This document shows, in pieces, positions 1 through 5,233 of a stretch of DNA of 7,360 bases. Source of the stretch: Candidatus Omnitrophota bacterium (lineage in GTDB: Bacteria > Omnitrophota > Koll11 > Duberdicusellales > 4484-171); assembly GCA_030692055.1 (NCBI GenBank), contig JAUYCY010000106.1:1-7360 (forward strand), read 5' to 3'. Each line of letters opens with the position of its first letter. The stretch's first letter is position 1. Below the pieces are notes generated by a model. That model did no database searches. It was not told where the DNA came from and saw only the letters and a list, made by a program, of their open reading frames with translations. Both the position numbers and the translations under genes were made by a program.

Positions 1-1
1 A

Positions 2-133
2 ACCGATTTTTCAAGAATATCAGCTAAGCAGCTTAAATACGTTGAAGACTTGCTTAACAATAGGCCAAGAAAAATATTAGGCTTTTATACGCCTAGAGAG
101 ATATTCACCAAGAGTGTTGCGTTAGAAACTTGA
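2..133 (+). CDS. IS30-family transposase, C-terminal fragment (runs off left edge)
   Basis: Frame 2 is open from the window edge to TGA at 131-133 and gives 43 residues. They include LNNRPRKILGFYTPREIF followed by a short tail ending in ALET. The LN-x-RPRK-x-LG-x-x-TP-x-E pattern is the conserved end of the IS30-family DDE integrase domain, just after the catalytic glutamate. The protein would cut and join DNA at the ends of its insertion sequence. The catalytic residues lie outside the window, so I cannot say whether the full gene is intact. It is the only protein-coding segment I support on the plus strand. The element's right end should lie soon after the stop, but I could not recognise a terminal inverted repeat without the left end to compare. 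Confidence 0.85.
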   Translation, partial: TDFSRISAKQLKYVEDLLNNRPRKILGFYTPREIFTKSVALET

Positions 134-420
134 ATGTAAGCAGCTACCATAATTTGGAATTCCCTTCTCCACAATGCTCATTTCATTAAGGTTCTTTTTC
201 TCAATCTATCTGACATTTGAAGGTCCGACCCCAGAATCTTCTCTTTATGTTATCCGCGCCCATCGCAAAATCGTATAATGAAACTTGCCCCGATTTATCG
301 GGGCGTAGTTGAATTATCCCCGAACGAAGTGAGCGGGATGACTTTGGTTAAAAATTCATCAAGTGGATCGTCAGGCATTGGTAATTTCTAATTTAGAGAT
401 CTAGCCTTATTATCCTCGCC
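134..420. other. Gene-less stretch between the IS30 tail and the Doc toxin gene
   Basis: I see no credible gene here. The stretch should contain the right end of the IS30-like element, which I could not place. It holds one perfect hairpin (287-304). After that comes an imperfect one at 317-336, where TCCC-C-G pairs with CGGGA around an ACGAAGTGAG-like loop. It is also the region downstream of the minus-strand Doc gene, and no U-tract terminator for that operon is evident. Confidence 0.5.
287..304. repeat. Perfect short hairpin, GCCCCGAT arms
   Basis: GCCCCGAT (287-294) and ATCGGGGC (297-304) are exact reverse complements separated by TT. The stem is GC-rich, but neither strand has a T-run beside it, so an intrinsic terminator is not supported. 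It lies about 115 bp past the end of the minus-strand Doc gene. It could be a transcript 3'-end hairpin or a palindromic repeat. Confidence 0.5.
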
Positions 421-840
421 TCATTTTATATCAACAATGTAGTTTTGTAAAAATTTTTCAGTTGCTTTCACGGTCTCTTCTTTCGCTCTACGCGGGCTGG
501 AAGCTACCCAGACTGTGAAATTGTATAATTCCTGAACATCAACTTTCAGCCATTTGTTATTTTTATGAAGAAAAACGAACAATGTGGTCATCGCGATGCG
601 CTTGTTCCCATTCTGAAAGGGATGGTTTTTGATCATGAGGTAAAACAAAATGCTTGCCTTCGCGATAAAGGAAGGGTAAAGCGATTTTCCGGAGAAACTT
701 TGAAAAGGCACGGCTAAACAGCTTTCTAAAATATTGGGAAAACGCGTAGAAAAATCAGGAATCGGCTCATGAAACGATAATAGTTCTTTTGCCAACCGAA
801 ACGCTATATATTCTACTTCTTTTACGGTAATAGTTTTCAT
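421..840 (-). CDS. Doc/Fic-family toxin of a type II toxin-antitoxin pair
   Basis: This 139-residue protein is the usual length for the short Doc class (about 125-140). Its Fic-type active loop is HPFQNGNKRIA at residues 73-83. H73 is the expected catalytic histidine, and N79, K80 and R81 the nucleotide-binding part. Known Doc toxins transfer a phosphate or nucleotide to translation factors such as EF-Tu; the target here is unknown. The fifth motif position, usually Asp or Glu for metal binding, is Asn77. The gene follows the HTH antitoxin with a TAATG stop/start overlap at 838-842. AAAGAG lies just before the ATG, inside the end of the antitoxin gene, so the two are probably translationally coupled. 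The stop is TGA. Doc-class membership is secure; toxicity is inferred. Confidence 0.88.
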   Translation of the reverse strand: MKTITVKEVEYIAFRLAKELLSFHEPIPDFSTRFPNILESCLAVPFQSFSGKSLYPSFIAKASILFYLMIKNHPFQNGNKRIAMTTLFVFLHKNNKWLKVDVQELYNFTVWVASSPRRAKEETVKATEKFLQNYIVDIK

Positions 841-1097
841 TACTCTTTACCCAACAGTTTAAGCACTTCGCCGTATTCGCTTACGGTTTTTTTGACGGCG
901 GCATCTATTTCTTTCTTTTCGCTCTCACTTAAGGTTTTACCCAAAATTTCATCAATGTATTTTTTAGGAATAATATACATTTTGCCGATTTTTTCCGCCG
1001 GCACCTGACCTTTTTTAACCTTTTTATAGACGGCAATTCTGGTAATACCTAAAACCTTAGCCAACTGCGCAATAGTGATATATTCTTGCGATTTCAT
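840..1097 (-). CDS. Excisionase-type helix-turn-helix antitoxin paired with Doc
   Basis: Eighty-five residues. The N-terminal half (about 6-49) is an excisionase/MerR-like winged HTH: ITIAQLAKVLGITRIAVYKK is the helix-turn-helix and KIGKMYIIPKKYI the wing. The C-terminal part (about 55-85) is a charged helix ending in SEYGEVLKLLGKE, a tail I associate with antitoxins encoded next to Doc/Fic toxins. It would neutralise the toxin through this tail and repress its own operon through the HTH. The ATG (1095-1097) follows a GGCAGGGATT ribosome-binding stretch. Gene order (antitoxin first, one-base overlap with the toxin) is typical of type II modules. The GTTAAC array at 1197-1250 is the likely operator. 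Confidence 0.85.
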   Translation of the reverse strand: MKSQEYITIAQLAKVLGITRIAVYKKVKKGQVPAEKIGKMYIIPKKYIDEILGKTLSESEKKEIDAAVKKTVSEYGEVLKLLGKE

Positions 1098-1196
1098 AAT
1101 CCCTGCCTTTTTAATCTTAATTATTCCAATACCAACCTATAAATAACCGCCGTTTACCCTTACCCACTGCTCATTATTCACCAGTTATTGTATTAC

Positions 1197-1250
1197 GTTA
1201 ACCCCAATGTGCACGGTTAACAATGGTTAACCGTGCAAGTATAGGTTAAC
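1197..1250. promoter_or_regulatory. Symmetric four-site GTTAAC operator upstream of the HTH/Doc operon
   Basis: GTTAAC occurs four times, starting at 1197, 1216, 1226 and 1245, at intervals of 19, 10 and 19 bp. The two inner copies lie in a perfect inverted repeat, GCACGGTTAAC-AATG-GTTAACCGTGC (1211-1236). Its centre, 1223.5, is also the centre of the outer pair, so the array is symmetric to the base. A minus-strand TTGACA lies just upstream (1266-1271). I find no well-spaced -10 for it: TATACT is 22 bp away. A TACAAT lies nearer the gene. It starts about 100 bp before the antitoxin ATG and fits an autoregulatory operator for the encoded HTH protein. Confidence 0.65.
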
Positions 1251-1431
1251 ATAGAATTAGATGAATGTCAAGTTGTAGGTAGTGTAATATGTGCCTTTGC
1301 GCTTAGGAATTGGCTGGGTGCTTCTATCTTATTTAAACACAGAAACTCTGCCTTTATAAAATACTAATGTGGCGGGCAATACTTGACTCTATAATTTCCT
1401 ACTCTATTGCGTGTTTTATGGCTCTAACTAT
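1251..1431. other. Gene-less stretch between the TA operator and the zinc-ribbon gene
   Basis: The 3' end of the zinc-ribbon gene (minus) faces this stretch. I see no further gene, no convincing terminator and no repeat, apart from the TTGACA noted with the operator. Confidence 0.4.
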
Positions 1432-1899
1432 TTATCTTTTTCTCTTTTTAAACACCGGCTTCTTTTCAGCGTATTTATTAAAAGGGTGCTCTTGGGTAAT
1501 TTCCCTGTGCCGCGGCCTATCATCAAGGCGTGTTTTAAACGAACCGCCTCCCTTGTGCTTTGAAAAACACTGCTTACAGTATACCGGACGGCCCTGGCTG
1601 GGCCTAAAAGGAACTTCGCATTCGGTATTACAATCCGCGCATATTGCCTGAAAAAAGGTTCTCTCACCGCGGTCATGGTCGTATCTGGCCTCAGCGCGGC
1701 CATGAGACGGCTCGAAACTCCGGAAAGGTTTTGAATAAGGTTTCGCCTCAGAAGACCTCTGCTCAGATTGGCTTAGCAAGGTATCTATCTTCTTCTCCAA
1801 AAAAACCAGTTGTTGCTGCATTTTAATAATAAGCTCAGTCACGTCCGGTTTAGCCTGCGGCTCTGCCAAAGAACTTTTGTGATTCAAGCGTTTTTTCAT
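1432..1899 (-). CDS. CxxC-x17-CxxC zinc-ribbon protein
   Basis: This 155-residue basic protein has a short amphipathic helix, probably coiled-coil (about 18-46), then an Arg/Ser/Glu-rich linker. Its zinc ribbon has C87-x-x-C90, exactly 17 residues, then C108-x-x-C111, with an extra Cys at 94. The tail is rich in Lys and Arg (KKPVFKKRKR). This matches the small CxxC-x17-CxxC protein family common in uncultured bacterial phyla. Its role is unknown; zinc binding and nucleic-acid contact are inferred from the cysteines and the basic tail. AAAGGAG lies 4 bp before the ATG, which settles the start. A long-armed hairpin lies directly upstream in the probable leader (1920-1957). Overlapping frames across this locus on both strands are shadows. 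Confidence 0.8.
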   Translation of the reverse strand: MKKRLNHKSSLAEPQAKPDVTELIIKMQQQLVFLEKKIDTLLSQSEQRSSEAKPYSKPFRSFEPSHGRAEARYDHDRGERTFFQAICADCNTECEVPFRPSQGRPVYCKQCFSKHKGGGSFKTRLDDRPRHREITQEHPFNKYAEKKPVFKKRKR

Positions 1900-1919
1900 C
1901 TTACTCCTTTAATGAGCAC

Positions 1920-1957
1920 ATCATTTTTCCAAGCCATAATGGCGCAGGAAAAATGAT
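1920..1957. repeat. Inverted repeat in the zinc-ribbon gene's probable leader
   Basis: ATCATTTTTCC (1920-1930) and GGAAAAATGAT (1947-1957) are exact reverse complements around a 16-nt loop. The nearer arm ends 20 bp before the zinc-ribbon ATG, next to its ribosome-binding site. It could be a leader hairpin affecting translation, an operator, or part of a palindromic repeat. No T-run supports a terminator. Confidence 0.5.
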
Positions 1958-1968
1958 AGTGCGAATTA

Positions 1969-2029
1969 ACCCCGACGAACGTTGTGAAATTATCGAAGAG
2001 AATTTCACAACATCTTCGTGAGTCGGGGT
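1969..2029. repeat. Nested long hairpin with ACCCCGAC outer arms
   Basis: The outer arms ACCCCGAC (1969-1976) and GTCGGGGT (2022-2029) enclose a second perfect pair, GTTGTGAAATT (1981-1991) and AATTTCACAAC (2001-2011). CGAAC and CTTCGTGAG-like sequences lie between the stems. It sits between the nuclease stop (2047) and the zinc-ribbon start (1899). No T-run follows, so a simple terminator is not supported. It may be a mobile palindromic repeat or a transcript-processing hairpin. Confidence 0.5.
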
Positions 2030-2035
2030 AATGTA

Positions 2036-2081
2036 TTTGAGACATTTCACCTATCTTTATTAGTATCGTGTCCCCTGATTA
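2036..2081. repeat. Composite direct repeat, 'empty' copy, at the 3' end of the nuclease gene
   Basis: Two pieces lie in direct contact here: 2036-2058, ending in ACATTTCACCTATCTTT, and 2059-2081, containing GTGTCCCCTGATTA. The same two pieces recur at 2901-2923 (22 of 23 identical) and 3100-3122 (22 of 23 identical), separated there by 176 bp. The repeat overlaps the end of the nuclease gene and supplies its last dozen codons and TGA stop. Confidence 0.7.
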
Positions 2082-2829
2082 CGATTTCTTTCAAAGCTTT
2101 ATGGTATGTACAGAAGTCACAGCCTGAGCTATGATCAGGAATCTCAGAGCTCATTAGGCACTTATGCATCTCAATAATCTTATCCTCAATCCATGAATCA
2201 TTTCCCTCGTAAGGTATTATTTTTATATCAAACTCAAGCTTTGCGCTAAAGGTATCTCTATCTGTAAGTCCGTTGCAGTAAACAAAATAACCTGTAGATG
2301 ATACATTAAAACCATTCTTTCTGAATAACCACTGGTATATCTCCATCTGCCTCTTATAAGAGACCTGCCAATCCGCGTCGATACTTACCTCTTTTTCCTT
2401 TGATGTGCTCTTATAATCTACGATAAAAAGCTGACCGTCCGTACCAACCCAAATATCATCAATACCCCCTGTAAGTAAAAGATTTGTCGGGGTGTGCAAA
2501 TATTCTATCCCACCACGAAGGGCATCCCGCCAGTAATTCAATTTTTCATGTTTAAAAGGAACAGCGTTAATTCCATTCGCTTCCATAAGAGGATGGCTTG
2601 TTTGGCTCGCTCTATGTATATCAAATTCTTTCTTAAGCAGCTTATCTACTGCAGAGTTTAGAGTAAAAGGATAACCTGGGGGCTGGCCTACGCCTAGCCT
2701 TCTATCCAGATAAAAACAGCGCGGGCAATTAATAAATAGCTCTATTCTAGAGCGGCTTAATTTAAACGATGCTTTACTTAGCGGATCAAATAAATTTCGA
2801 GTTCTTCTGCCGGTATAGTATTTAGACAT
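2047..2829 (-). CDS. PD-(D/E)XK nuclease, Cas4/RecB-like, with CxxC pairs at both ends
   Basis: A 260-residue stand-alone nuclease. Residues 24-44 (LSRSRIELFINCPRCFYLDRR) match the RecB/Cas4 N-terminal motif with C35-x-x-C38. GGIDDIW (121-127) and IVDYKST (136-142) give the metal-binding aspartates and the D138-x-K140 catalytic core. Q161-MEI-Y165 is the QxxxY motif of this superfamily. C237-x-x-C240 near the end suggests a Cas4/AddB-like iron-sulphur cluster with the first pair. It would cut DNA, possibly in repair or defence. There is no cas gene nearby, so I do not call it Cas4. After about residue 249 the protein is encoded by the direct repeat, which also provides the TGA. AAGAAGG lies only 1 bp before the ATG, an unusually tight spacing. 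Substrate and role are unknown. Confidence 0.82.
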   Translation of the reverse strand: MSKYYTGRRTRNLFDPLSKASFKLSRSRIELFINCPRCFYLDRRLGVGQPPGYPFTLNSAVDKLLKKEFDIHRASQTSHPLMEANGINAVPFKHEKLNYWRDALRGGIEYLHTPTNLLLTGGIDDIWVGTDGQLFIVDYKSTSKEKEVSIDADWQVSYKRQMEIYQWLFRKNGFNVSSTGYFVYCNGLTDRDTFSAKLEFDIKIIPYEGNDSWIEDKIIEMHKCLMSSEIPDHSSGCDFCTYHKALKEIVIRGHDTNKDR

Positions 2830-2871
2830 ACCTTCTTAATTCTTGGAACATCATACTCAATTCTGAATTAT

Positions 2872-2890
2872 GTAATGTGTCCCTGAAATT
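2872..2890. repeat. Diverged copy of the TGTGTCCCCTGATT repeat
   Basis: GTAATGTGTCCCTGAAATT resembles the repeat word TGTGTCCCCTGATT, with one C missing and an altered end. It lies upstream of the nuclease ATG and just before the second copy of the ACATTTCACCTATCTTT block. The GTAATGT at its start also precedes the first copy (2028-2034), so the homologous block may extend this far with an internal deletion. Confidence 0.4.
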
Positions 2891-2900
2891 CATGGATGGA

Positions 2901-3122
2901 TTTTAGACATTTCACCTATCTTTGTCAAGAAAGTTCACTTGCCAACGAAGTTGGCAAGTTCACAGCTTTGAACTTCCTTGCGGCAGTCCCGCAGGACACC
3001 CTGTTGGGTAGCCTTTCGACCCAAAGCTGAACTCTTCGCATTACCACGACGCATTTTTACTTGTGCCCTTTAGGGTATACTTTCCTATACCGCAAGAAAA
3101 TTAGTATTGTGTCCCCTGATTA
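2901..3122. repeat. Composite direct repeat, 'filled' copy split by an insert
   Basis: 2901-2923 matches 2036-2058 (22 of 23), and 3100-3122 matches 2059-2081 (22 of 23). The two halves touch in the first copy but lie 176 bp apart here. With the first copy, this one brackets the nuclease gene in direct orientation. It also lies just past the 3' end of the truncated Fic gene. Confidence 0.7.
2924..3099. mobile_element. Palindromic insert of 176 bp, possible MITE-like element
   Basis: It exactly separates the two halves of the split repeat and contains no gene. It holds a perfect hairpin, ACTTGCCAAC-GAA-GTTGGCAAGT (2937-2959). A bulged stem pairs AGTTC and AGCTTT (2957-2969) with AAAGCT and GAACT (3023-3033). 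Inside this stem is a GC-rich core (2982-3013) with two small hairpins. A further hairpin, GGTATA/TATACC, lies at 3074-3091. CAAGAAA occurs near each end (2926-2932, 3093-3099). The core is shared with 5176-5204 and 7124-7155. Insertion rather than deletion from the other copy is inferred. Confidence 0.55.
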
Positions 3123-3206
3123 TGGCTCACAAATTATACACAAAATCATTTGTGGCTCATTTTTTGATTTATTTGAGCCAATAGCTATTTTGTGGCTCAC
3201 ATTGTT
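3123..3206. repeat. TGGCTCA repeat cluster downstream of the Fic gene
   Basis: TGGCTCA occurs at 3123, 3153 and 3193, with its reverse complement TGAGCCA at 3174. The second and inverted copies could form a hairpin with a 14-nt AT-rich loop. TTGAGCCAAT at 3173-3182 also appears in the repeat module at 4179-4188, hinting at common origin. This AT-rich tail directly follows the Fic stop codon (minus strand) and might help end its transcript. Confidence 0.45.
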
Positions 3207-4004
3207 TTATTCTACAATTGCAATAAGCTTATTAAAAATCAACATTTCCGCGCGCCGACCACTTCCCTGCTCAATTATTGACAGAATTTTTTCGGCCTTA
3301 AGTCTTTTAAGCGCTCGTTTTGCAGTAGCCGGCGGGATTCCGGAAATTTTAATAAAATCAGTTGTTCGAAAGATCGGTCTACGAAAAATAGTATCTAAAA
3401 TTTTTATAGCGTATGGAGAATGAGTTACTGCTGTAATCCGCTCTTTTTTCCTATCGTATAATTCTAAAATAGCTTTTGCCTTAACGCTATTAGTTTTTGC
3501 CTGTTCAATCACTGCTTTTAAAAAAAATTCGATCCATTCGTTCCACTTATTTTCTTGGGTTATGGCTCTTAACCGCGCGTAATACTCCTCTCGATTTTTT
3601 TCTAGATATTCGCTGATGTAAAACATCGGTGACTGCAAAACGCGCTTTTCAAATAAAAACAACGGTATAAGAATACGCCCAACCCTGCCATTACCGTCAA
3701 GGAAAGGGTGAACAATTTCAAATTGTGCATGAACAACGGCAAGTTGAACAAGGCGATCTTTTTCGTCGAAATGAATATATTTCTCAAAATTCGAAAGATG
3801 TTCCATAAGCGTCAATGGCTCAGGCGGTACATATAAAGCGTCTTCGATTTTTGCACCTGGCTTACTGATATAATTCTGGCTTTTTCTAAAATCACCCCTA
3901 GCTTTATCTTTACCGCGCACGCTGTTAAGCAATATGCCGTGAATATCCTTTATCATATTTAAAGTGAGCGGCTTTTGCTCCAATTGCTTTACCGCGTAAT
4001 TCAT
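3207..4004 (-). CDS. Fic-domain protein, N-terminally truncated, with C-terminal winged helix
   Basis: The canonical Fic loop HPFLDGNGRVGR is at residues 99-110, with H99, D103, N105, G106 and R107. It would transfer AMP, or another nucleotide part, from a nucleotide to a protein hydroxyl. ARGDFRKSQNYI (35-46) and a C-terminal winged helix (about 195-262) match the roughly 350-380-residue Fic class. The open frame and homology continue upstream of the chosen ATG for 30 codons (to 4094: DIQEIINYREA just before the Met) until an in-frame TGA at 4095-4097. The N-terminal domain is absent, including the (S/T)xxxE(G/N) inhibitory helix expected in this class. A repeat module starts at 4112. No ribosome-binding site precedes the ATG at 4004. 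It is probably a decaying gene; if translated, it would lack autoinhibition. Confidence 0.8.
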   Translation of the reverse strand: MNYAVKQLEQKPLTLNMIKDIHGILLNSVRGKDKARGDFRKSQNYISKPGAKIEDALYVPPEPLTLMEHLSNFEKYIHFDEKDRLVQLAVVHAQFEIVHPFLDGNGRVGRILIPLFLFEKRVLQSPMFYISEYLEKNREEYYARLRAITQENKWNEWIEFFLKAVIEQAKTNSVKAKAILELYDRKKERITAVTHSPYAIKILDTIFRRPIFRTTDFIKISGIPPATAKRALKRLKAEKILSIIEQGSGRRAEMLIFNKLIAIVE

Positions 4005-4111
4005 GGCCTCACGGTAATTGATAATCTCCTGTATATCGTGATACTTTTCATTAGCAATATAGGAAATACGATACTGCTGTCTTTTGGGAAAGAGTCAGTG
4101 AGATTTCTTTT

Positions 4112-4153
4112 TAGGTCATAGAATTTAGGGACACAGGCTTAACCATATGCCGC
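4112..4153. repeat. Box 1, related to 5385-5428
   Basis: A 42-bp segment (TAGGTCATAGAATTTAGGG ... CTTAACCATATGCCGC) repeats at 5385-5428 with two substitutions and a 2-bp gap. Both copies are followed by GC-rich sequence and then by a three-box array. It begins where the Fic coding homology stops, so it marks the truncation breakpoint. Confidence 0.65.
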
Positions 4154-4228
4154 ATGAAAATGCCCCACTTCTGTCCCCTTGAGCCAATTGCCCACTTCGG
4201 CGCCACATTATGCGCCATTTTTATCTCG

Positions 4229-4266
4229 GACATTATTCCGGACATTTCTGACTTATTTCGGACATT
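4229..4266. repeat. Box triplet A (GACATT x3, spacing 12 and 20)
   Basis: GACATT starts at 4229, 4241 and 4261, each preceded by CG. The intervals are 12 and 20 bp. The same geometry recurs in three other triplets (5550, 5617 and 5678). It lies between box 1 and the AATCAGGGGACACAAT copy at 4285. The pattern resembles the multiple transposase-binding sites at the ends of elements such as the IS21 family; that link is inferred. Confidence 0.55.
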
Positions 4267-4269
4267 GTT

Positions 4270-4300
4270 AATCAGGGGACAAACAATCAGGGGACACAAT
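4270..4300 (-). repeat. Tandem one-and-a-half copy of the GGGGACACA repeat
   Basis: AATCAGGGGACA (4270-4281) is followed 15 bp on by AATCAGGGGACACAAT (4285-4300). The latter is an exact reverse complement of 3106-3121 and one mismatch from 2065-2080. It closes the module that starts at 4112, which itself opens with GGGACACAG. Confidence 0.65.
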
Positions 4301-4415
4301 GAACTCATTTATTTAATTGAGTCCCCGGAATTCTTTATTTTTTAAACGGGGCAAAGAGAACCGCCTGCGTAAGAATACTATTTATTCTTAACTTTTATTT
4401 TCATAGGTAACCCCG
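4301..4415. other. Gene-less stretch downstream of rnc, with weak hairpins
   Basis: I see no gene. TAAGAATA (4370-4377) and TATTCTTA (4383-4390) form an AT-rich hairpin 26-46 bp past the rnc stop. It is the only candidate for its 3' end, and it lacks a proper GC stem and T-run. CCCCG/CGGGG (4323-4327, 4347-4351) are short arms around a T-rich loop. Confidence 0.35.
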
Positions 4416-5075
4416 TTATCCTTCGGAATCAAGAGCTCTTTTGGCCGCTGCTTGTTCAGCCTCCCGCTTACTAGAACCAGTCCCCCGGCCTAATACCCTG
4501 TCCTTAAGCATTACCTCTACTATGAACGTCTTTTCGTGCTCTAATCCTTCTTTCGAGATAATCTTATAAACAGGAATATGATAATTTTGCTTTTGACAGA
4601 ACTCTTGAAGTCTGCCTTTGTAGTTTTCTATTAAAAGATTATTCTCTATTTCCTCTTTAACAATATTGACCACCGCATCTGCCGCTGTGTCAAAATTGCT
4701 ATCAAGAAATATGGCTCCTATTGTTGCTTCAAGAGCATTTGCTAAGTTTGATTCTTTTTCTCTCCCTTTTGTTTGCACTTCGCCTTTACCAAGCATGAGA
4801 TACTTTCCAATCTCCAGCTTTTTAGCTATTCGCGAAAGAGTCTTTGCGTTTACTATTCTTGCCCGTAACATAGTAAGTTTGCCTTCCCCAAATTCAGAAT
4901 GCTTTTTGAAGAGATAACTGCTAATGACTGCTCCCAGCAGGCTATCTCCGAGAAACTCAAGCCTCTCATTACTTTCCACATTATGTTCGCTGGCATACGA
5001 AGAGTGGCTCAGCGCTTGCATTAGCAGATATGAGTTTGAAAAGGTATAACGTAAATTTTGCTGTAATTCATTCAT
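4416..5075 (-). CDS. rnc: Ribonuclease III
   Basis: This endonuclease cuts double-stranded RNA in rRNA processing and mRNA turnover. The catalytic domain (about 1-145) carries the signature NERLEFLGD (36-44, E40 and D44) and LANALEATIGAIFLD (111-125, E116). N113 sits where E. coli RNase III has Asp114. The dsRNA-binding domain (about 152-217) starts NYKGRLQEF and ends with SSKREAEQAAAKRAL. From the ATG at 5073-5075 it is 219 residues, close to the usual 225, and begins MNELQQNLRYTF like other family members. In-frame starts at 5094-5096 (ATG) and 5109-5111 (TTG) would add residues encoded by a repeat. None of the three has a clear ribosome-binding site. There is no usual rnc neighbour such as acpP, fabF or era. 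Repeats flank it on both sides. Confidence 0.93.
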   Translation of the reverse strand: MNELQQNLRYTFSNSYLLMQALSHSSYASEHNVESNERLEFLGDSLLGAVISSYLFKKHSEFGEGKLTMLRARIVNAKTLSRIAKKLEIGKYLMLGKGEVQTKGREKESNLANALEATIGAIFLDSNFDTAADAVVNIVKEEIENNLLIENYKGRLQEFCQKQNYHIPVYKIISKEGLEHEKTFIVEVMLKDRVLGRGTGSSKREAEQAAAKRALDSEG

Positions 5076-5095
5076 AGCATATGCGTGGCACTTCA

Positions 5096-5118
5096 TAATC
5101 AGGGAACACAATACTTAT
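5096..5118 (-). repeat. Copy of the TGTGTCCCCTGATT repeat abutting rnc
   Basis: On the minus strand these 23 bp match the copy at 3100-3122 at 21 positions. They end 21 bp before the preferred rnc ATG, and their last bases form part of an alternative in-frame ATG (5094-5096). The native rnc leader therefore appears to be replaced here. Confidence 0.65.
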
Positions 5119-5139
5119 TTCTCTCTTCCACCCACACCT

Positions 5140-5233
5140 CTCGCTTAGCCCTAAGCTTACGCTTTAGGACAATTCGGCTACCCAGCAGGGTGTCCTGTTG
5201 GACTAAGCTTTTTTACTATCGTAAAAAAGCGAG
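5140..5233. repeat. Structured palindromic element 2 (same core as the 2924-3099 insert)
   Basis: The outer arms are CTCGCTT (5140-5146) and AAGCGAG (5227-5233). An inner stem pairs AAGCTTA (5153-5159) with TAAGCTT (5204-5210). The core at 5176-5204 runs GGCTA, CCC-loop-GGG, then GTCC-loop-GGAC. A perfect hairpin, GCTTTTTTAC-TATC-GTAAAAAAGC (5207-5230), follows. The core matches 26 of 29 positions of the reverse complement of the insert at 2982-3013, and the order 'core then hairpin' is the same. A T-run after the inner stem could end plus-strand transcripts, though no plus-strand gene leads into it. Confidence 0.55.

Noticed and set aside
274..279. Promoter from TATAAT near the IS30 tail
   Set aside because: No -35-like hexamer at 16-18 bp and no plus-strand gene downstream.
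1211..1236. Terminator hairpin in the intergenic region upstream of the TA operon
   Set aside because: No T-run, and the extra symmetric GTTAAC pair outside the stem fits an operator better.
1367..1651. Plus-strand frame of 94 codons over the zinc-ribbon gene, and another minus frame (1428-1703)
   Set aside because: Both overlap the well-supported CxxC-x17-CxxC gene and show no motif or ribosome-binding site.
2047..2829. Cas4 of a CRISPR-Cas system
   Set aside because: No other cas gene or array is present; the motifs are shared with many RecB-like nucleases.
2937..3033. Integron attC site
   Set aside because: The nested palindrome lacks the GTTRRRY/RYYYAAC end boxes and no integrase is present.
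4111..4345. Short frames on both strands across the repeat module
   Set aside because: They are translations of repeats; one of their copies also occurs at 5385 without an equivalent frame.
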